Source of the DNA: CAIVPM01 sp964477265
Lineage (GTDB): Bacteria > Bacteroidota > Bacteroidia > Chitinophagales > Chitinophagaceae
Assembly (NCBI GenBank): GCA_964477265.1
Contig: CAYZDJ010000032.1
Coordinates: forward strand, 1 to 22,943
Direction of reading: 5' to 3'
DNA length: 22,943 nucleotides
The translations under genes were made by a program, and so were the position numbers. This document shows positions 21,001 to 22,943 of the stretch, in pieces (position 1 is the first letter of the stretch; each line of letters opens with the position of its first letter). The notes beneath the pieces are model-generated. The model saw only the letters and a list, made by a program, of their open reading frames with translations. It searched no databases and was not told the DNA's origin.

Positions 21001-22943
21001 AATGCAACAAGCAATGTAAGTGGAAGCATTACTATTACTGCATCAACATCAATCACAACACAACCATCAACTGCAAATAGTTCTTATTGCCAAAATGCAA
21101 CAGCCACAGCTCTTTCAGTTGTTGCAACAGGTATAAGTTTAATATATCAATGGTATAGCAATACATCATCAAGCAATAGTGGTGGTTCAAGCATTAGTGG
21201 TGCTACATCATCAAGCTATACACCATCTACTGCAACTGCTGGGGTAACTTATTATTATTGTATAATAAGTGGCACTTGTGGAAATATCACAAGCAACGTT
21301 AGTGGAAGCATTACAGTAACAGCATCAACAACCATTACCACACAGCCTTCTGCATCTGCAATTAATTATTGCTTAAATGCAACTGCAACAGCATTGAGTG
21401 TTGTAGCTACTGGCACAAGTATAACTTATCAATGGTATAGCAATACAGCAAGCAGCAATAGTGGTGGTTCAAGTATTAGTGGAGCAACATCAGCGTCTTA
21501 CACACCACCTACTTCAAGTGCTGCAACTACTTACTATTACTGCATTGTAACAAATAGTTGTGGCAGTGCAACAAGTAATGTAAGTGGTGCTATCAATGTA
21601 TTATCTGTTGCTACACCAACATTAACACCAGCCACAGTTTGCGAAAATGTAATTCCAACTTTTACTGCTGGCAATGGTAGTATATATGAATTTTTTAAGA
21701 ATGGCGTTTCGCAAGGTGCAGCTTCATCAACAAACACTTACACACCAGGCAGTTTAAGTGGTGGCGATATTATTTGTGTAAGAAATTATAACAATACAAT
21801 TGATGGTAATTTATTGACATCAAAATTTGGGGCTGCATTGGCAACATCAAGTGGTGGTCCAAGTAGCAGTGGTTTTGGTAGTGGCGGAAATATGGATGCT
21901 TTATTCATTAAAAATGATGTAAACTATTTGTATGGTGGTATTGCAGGGTATTTACAAAATAATTCTAACAATAGAATTTTATTATTTATAGATAGTAAAA
22001 GTGGTGGTTATAATACTTTAAGTAGTTGGACGAGTAGAAGCAATTCGCCATATTATTCTTTGCAAAACTTAAATGGAGGAATAACTTTTGATGCTGGTTT
22101 TTCACCAGATTATGTATTGTGTGTAAATCAGGCAAGTGGTGTTGGTTATTTTGATTTATATGATATGCAAGCCAACAGCAACACATATCTTGGTCAAAGT
22201 GGAACAAGTTTATTATATAAATATCAAGGTAATAGTGGTACTGGAGATTATACAAAAGGTTTTGAATTTGCTATACCATTAAACCTAATTGGCAATCCAA
22301 GTGGTACTATGCAGTTTTTTGCAATGTTGGTAAATGACCCAGGCTCTGGTGCTGCAACCACTTTAAGCAATCAGTTTTTAACAAGGTGTAATAGCGGAGA
22401 AAGTAATTATGGTAATGGTAGCCCTATAAACTTTGGTAGTGCTGCACCTAATCCTGTAAGCTATACATTATCAACTACAAATTGTTATAGTGAAACCTGT
22501 ATAACTGTAAACGCAAAACCAACAGTAGCAGCTATTACAGGTACAACAACTGTTTGTGTTGGTAGCACAACAACATTAAGTGATGCTACTGCAAGTGGTG
22601 TGTGGAGTAGTTTAAGCACAAGTGTTGCAACTGTGAATAGCAGTGGTGTGGTGACTGGTGTTGCTGCAGGAACTGCAACAATAAAATATTTAGTAACAAA
22701 TGGCAGTGGTTGTAGTGATAGTGTGACGACTACTGTTACTGTAAATGCAGTATCGAATTCTTCAACAACATATTCTACCTGTAATTCGTATATCTGGAAT
22801 GGAACAACATATACTACAAGTGGCACTTATGTTTATCATACAACTAATAGCCTAGGTTGTGATAGTGCGGCAAGTTTGCATTTAACAATAACTACCATCA
22901 CGCCAACAACTAATAACTTTAATCATACTGGTTGCAACAGTGT
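18001..22943 (+). CDS. Giant modular secreted surface protein, PKD/Ig-like mosaic (incomplete at right edge)
   Basis: The frame stays open for 1,647 codons from a GTG at 18001 to the end of the window; the stop lies beyond. An in-frame TAA at 17986 bounds the start. The first 21 residues (MNFRKIFTSLLLCVCFVVSKG) form a Sec signal peptide cleaved before QS, as is usual in this phylum. Modules in order: an N-terminal beta domain (ITDNGW...EGYLTW type, about 18061-18690); a GGTFSS-type repeat (18691-18906); a PKD domain split by an insert (about 18915-19680); Ig-like copy A (19690-19962); a second split PKD domain (about 19969-20760); Ig-like copies B, C, D (20770-21609); an Ig-like domain split by a 220-residue insert (about 21610-22515); a BIG2-like domain (22516-22749); and a CNSYIWNGTTYTTSGTY module that continues past the edge. 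The composition is rich in Ser, Thr, Asn and Gly. An adhesin exported by type IX secretion is likely (inference); the C-terminal sorting domain is not in view. Confidence 0.9.
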   Translation, partial: MNFRKIFTSLLLCVCFVVSKGQSVGDLAVLSFTTNLDTFKVIALNTIPASSVFTITDNGWTGSALQNTEGYLTWTTPTSSLSPGTVITFIAGGSNWSSSSTVSTGSITAANYNFSLSTGGENFFIFNGSWTTTPSTFIWGFSTRAWITSGSPTSNTSYQPSTLTSYSIALSSNVKDCYFANTNTAVSSVTIGCASQADMITLLINTAKWYSTTTSTHLAKPTYSISFGASATISYTGSPFCNSGSISPDFAGVAGGTFSSTSGLSINSSTGVINLASSNAGTYTITYTYGGGCTTTASITINTNTFSNGFSINTTPQCLTGNSFTFTNNSGTSAYTFGSGTGSTTQTYSSQNITSSTATAVIFRMYVYGGSTRDYQIKNFIVTGSTSAGAITSTWALTSAATVANTGAGAASITAASQTLGTTYITNGGYSSNGLSATTATNWSTSIDYNSYIQFSITPNATYSFNISSIAFTERQVNGSGSIVRNLMYSLDGGTTFQPVPYSGASQTGLTFSWAYGDGNTSTTTSPTYSYTSANTYTVSLTVSDGTCSSTSSQTVVVNTSPGITTQPSTTNQSYCLNASPASLSVVASGSSLTYQWYKNVTNNNSGGSSISSATSSSYTPPTSSAGTYYYYCIVSSGTCTTTSNVSGAYTVYPIPVEGFTINNATQCLSTNSFNFTSTSTDTSTGTFSANWALTSNNAGAATGNGASNVTLTNLSVGSTLNKSGTPSYNINGVNVGINSGNWLTGASSNNYIEFKLTPANNTYAIVDSIYFEGAVTGGNSGVDINVVNPQISVDGGTTYYSLTTQNLNATSGTVTSIGFKLPASVVISKTSNVYFRIYIYASGTVTNSRSVYIRNFKIINNTNTYATNYSWDLGDGTIATTTNVTEKTYSSAGSYNVKLVIANGTSCKDSVTQSVTVVASTTITTQPSTSNSSYCQNATATALSVVATGTSLTYQWYSNTSNSNSGGSSISGATLSSYTPPTTTVGVKYYYCIVSGTCGNATSNVSGSITITASTSITTQPSTANSSYCQNATATALSVVATGISLIYQWYSNTSSSNSGGSSISGATSSSYTPSTATAGVTYYYCIISGTCGNITSNVSGSITVTASTTITTQPSASAINYCLNATATALSVVATGTSITYQWYSNTASSNSGGSSISGATSASYTPPTSSAATTYYYCIVTNSCGSATSNVSGAINVLSVATPTLTPATVCENVIPTFTAGNGSIYEFFKNGVSQGAASSTNTYTPGSLSGGDIICVRNYNNTIDGNLLTSKFGAALATSSGGPSSSGFGSGGNMDALFIKNDVNYLYGGIAGYLQNNSNNRILLFIDSKSGGYNTLSSWTSRSNSPYYSLQNLNGGITFDAGFSPDYVLCVNQASGVGYFDLYDMQANSNTYLGQSGTSLLYKYQGNSGTGDYTKGFEFAIPLNLIGNPSGTMQFFAMLVNDPGSGAATTLSNQFLTRCNSGESNYGNGSPINFGSAAPNPVSYTLSTTNCYSETCITVNAKPTVAAITGTTTVCVGSTTTLSDATASGVWSSLSTSVATVNSSGVVTGVAAGTATIKYLVTNGSGCSDSVTTTVTVNAVSNSSTTYSTCNSYIWNGTTYTTSGTYVYHTTNSLGCDSAASLHLTITTITPTTNNFNHTGCNS
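18915..19680 (+). other. PKD domain split by an inserted, apparently permuted beta domain
   Basis: The PKD start (FSINTTPQCLTGNSFTFTN, from about 18928) and its remainder (FSWAYGDG...YTVSLTVSDG, from about 19537) are separated by about 180 residues. The insert begins with a piece like VIFRMYVYGG...YQIKNFIVTG (19081-19152). It continues with TWALTS (from about 19180), NSYIQFSITP and SLDGGTTF. In the second split PKD the homologous pieces occur in the opposite order, with the FRIYIY...RNFKI piece last. Confidence 0.65.
19690..19962 (+). repeat. Ig-like module copy A
   Basis: A 91-codon module beginning ITTQPS, with YC near its start, the core LTYQWY, GGSSIS, SYTPPT and YYYYCIV, ending SNVSG. 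Two cysteines (in SYC and YYC) suit an Ig-type disulfide. It is separated from copies B-D by the second split PKD domain. Confidence 0.85.
19969..20760 (+). other. Second PKD domain split by a homologous inserted beta domain
   Basis: The PKD start (FTINNATQCLSTNSFNF, from 19978) is resumed only at NYSWDLGDG (about 20608) and ends SVTVV near 20757. The insert (about 20059-20590) runs in the order ANWALTS, NNYIEFKLTP, SVDGGTTYYSL, VYFRIYIY, SRSVYIRNFKI. It is taken here as the reference order for comparison with the first insert. Confidence 0.65.
20770..21609 (+). repeat. Three tandem Ig-like modules (copies B, C, D)
   Basis: Copies start at 20770, 21052 and 21334 with ITTQPS. B and C are exactly 282 bp (94 codons) each, and D is about 276 bp. 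They share Y-C-x-N-A-T-A-T-A-L-S-V-V-A-T-G, YQWYSNT, NSGGSSISGAT and SNVSG almost without change, with many identical codons. This suggests recent duplication. Copy A is the same module but more diverged. Confidence 0.9.
21787..22462 (+). other. Inserted ~220-residue beta-rich domain within an Ig-like module
   Basis: The host module (VCENVIPTF...GGDIICVR, 21643-21783) is interrupted and appears to resume at about 22471 (TTNCYSETCITVN). The insert begins NTIDGNLLTSKFGAAL, has NRILLFIDSKSGGYN near 21970 and TKGFEFAIPLNLIG near 22252, and ends SAAPNPVSYTL. It recalls DOMON/CBM9-like beta-sandwich domains in other secreted Bacteroidota proteins, so ligand or sugar binding is possible but unproven. 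Confidence 0.55.

Noticed and set aside
20770..21609. Regular repeats that might suggest a CRISPR array or satellite
   Set aside because: The unit is about 282 bp, keeps one reading frame and encodes an Ig-like domain; there are no short repeats with unique spacers.
17967..22826. Several minus-strand open frames (for example 17967-18311, 19956-20141, 21537-21737, 22485-22826)
   Set aside because: They are antisense to the continuous plus-strand giant gene; their Val/Leu-rich translations come from reading Thr/Ser/Asn-rich codons backwards.

Overview
The window is a 22.9 kb AT-rich chromosomal segment of a Bacteroidota bacterium, most likely a Chitinophagaceae-like member of the Chitinophagales (inference). 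The evidence is a TamL-type outer-membrane lipoprotein, an RprY-like response regulator, DUF4349 and PAP2-like proteins of Bacteroidota type, a short cytochrome oxidase subunit III behind ctaB, -7 promoter boxes of the Bacteroidota form TAnnTTTG, and a giant Ser/Thr/Asn/Gly-rich secreted protein built from PKD and Ig-like modules.

Layout. 1-386: a minus-strand tRNA-Phe with its own promoter and terminator. 387-3405 (+): a tight row of heme O synthase (ctaB), cytochrome c oxidase subunit III, an unassigned polytopic membrane protein, and a THEP1-like NTPase whose ATG directly follows the membrane protein's stop codon. 3471-6531 (+): a GT39-type membrane glycosyltransferase, an OmpR-class response regulator with no kinase in view, and a class I SAM methyltransferase. 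6535-9663: divergent tamL (-) and a SpoU/TrmH RNA methyltransferase (+) whose start regions overlap. 9667-12740 (-): a small secreted unknown, a Tat-exported Mn-type superoxide dismutase, cyanophycinase and a PAP2-like membrane protein. 12915-16700 (+): phosphoenolpyruvate synthase and 2-amino-3-ketobutyrate CoA ligase, separated by a two-tier 102-bp palindromic repeat. 16775-17674 (-): a DUF4349 membrane-anchored protein, convergent with kbl across a strong shared terminator. 18001-22943 (+): a giant gene that runs off the right edge.

Functionally this is mostly housekeeping: respiration (ctaB, oxidase III), envelope biogenesis (tamL, GT39, PAP2-like), oxidative defence (SOD), carbon and amino-acid metabolism (ppsA, kbl, cphB) and RNA modification. 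The exception is the right-hand 5 kb. There an open frame of 1,647 codons, starting at a GTG with a signal peptide and never meeting a stop, encodes a mosaic cell-surface protein. In it whole beta-rich modules sit inside other modules, and one inserted module appears circularly permuted relative to a second homologous copy in the same protein. This is the most unusual thing in the window. No mobile element, CRISPR array or rRNA was seen.
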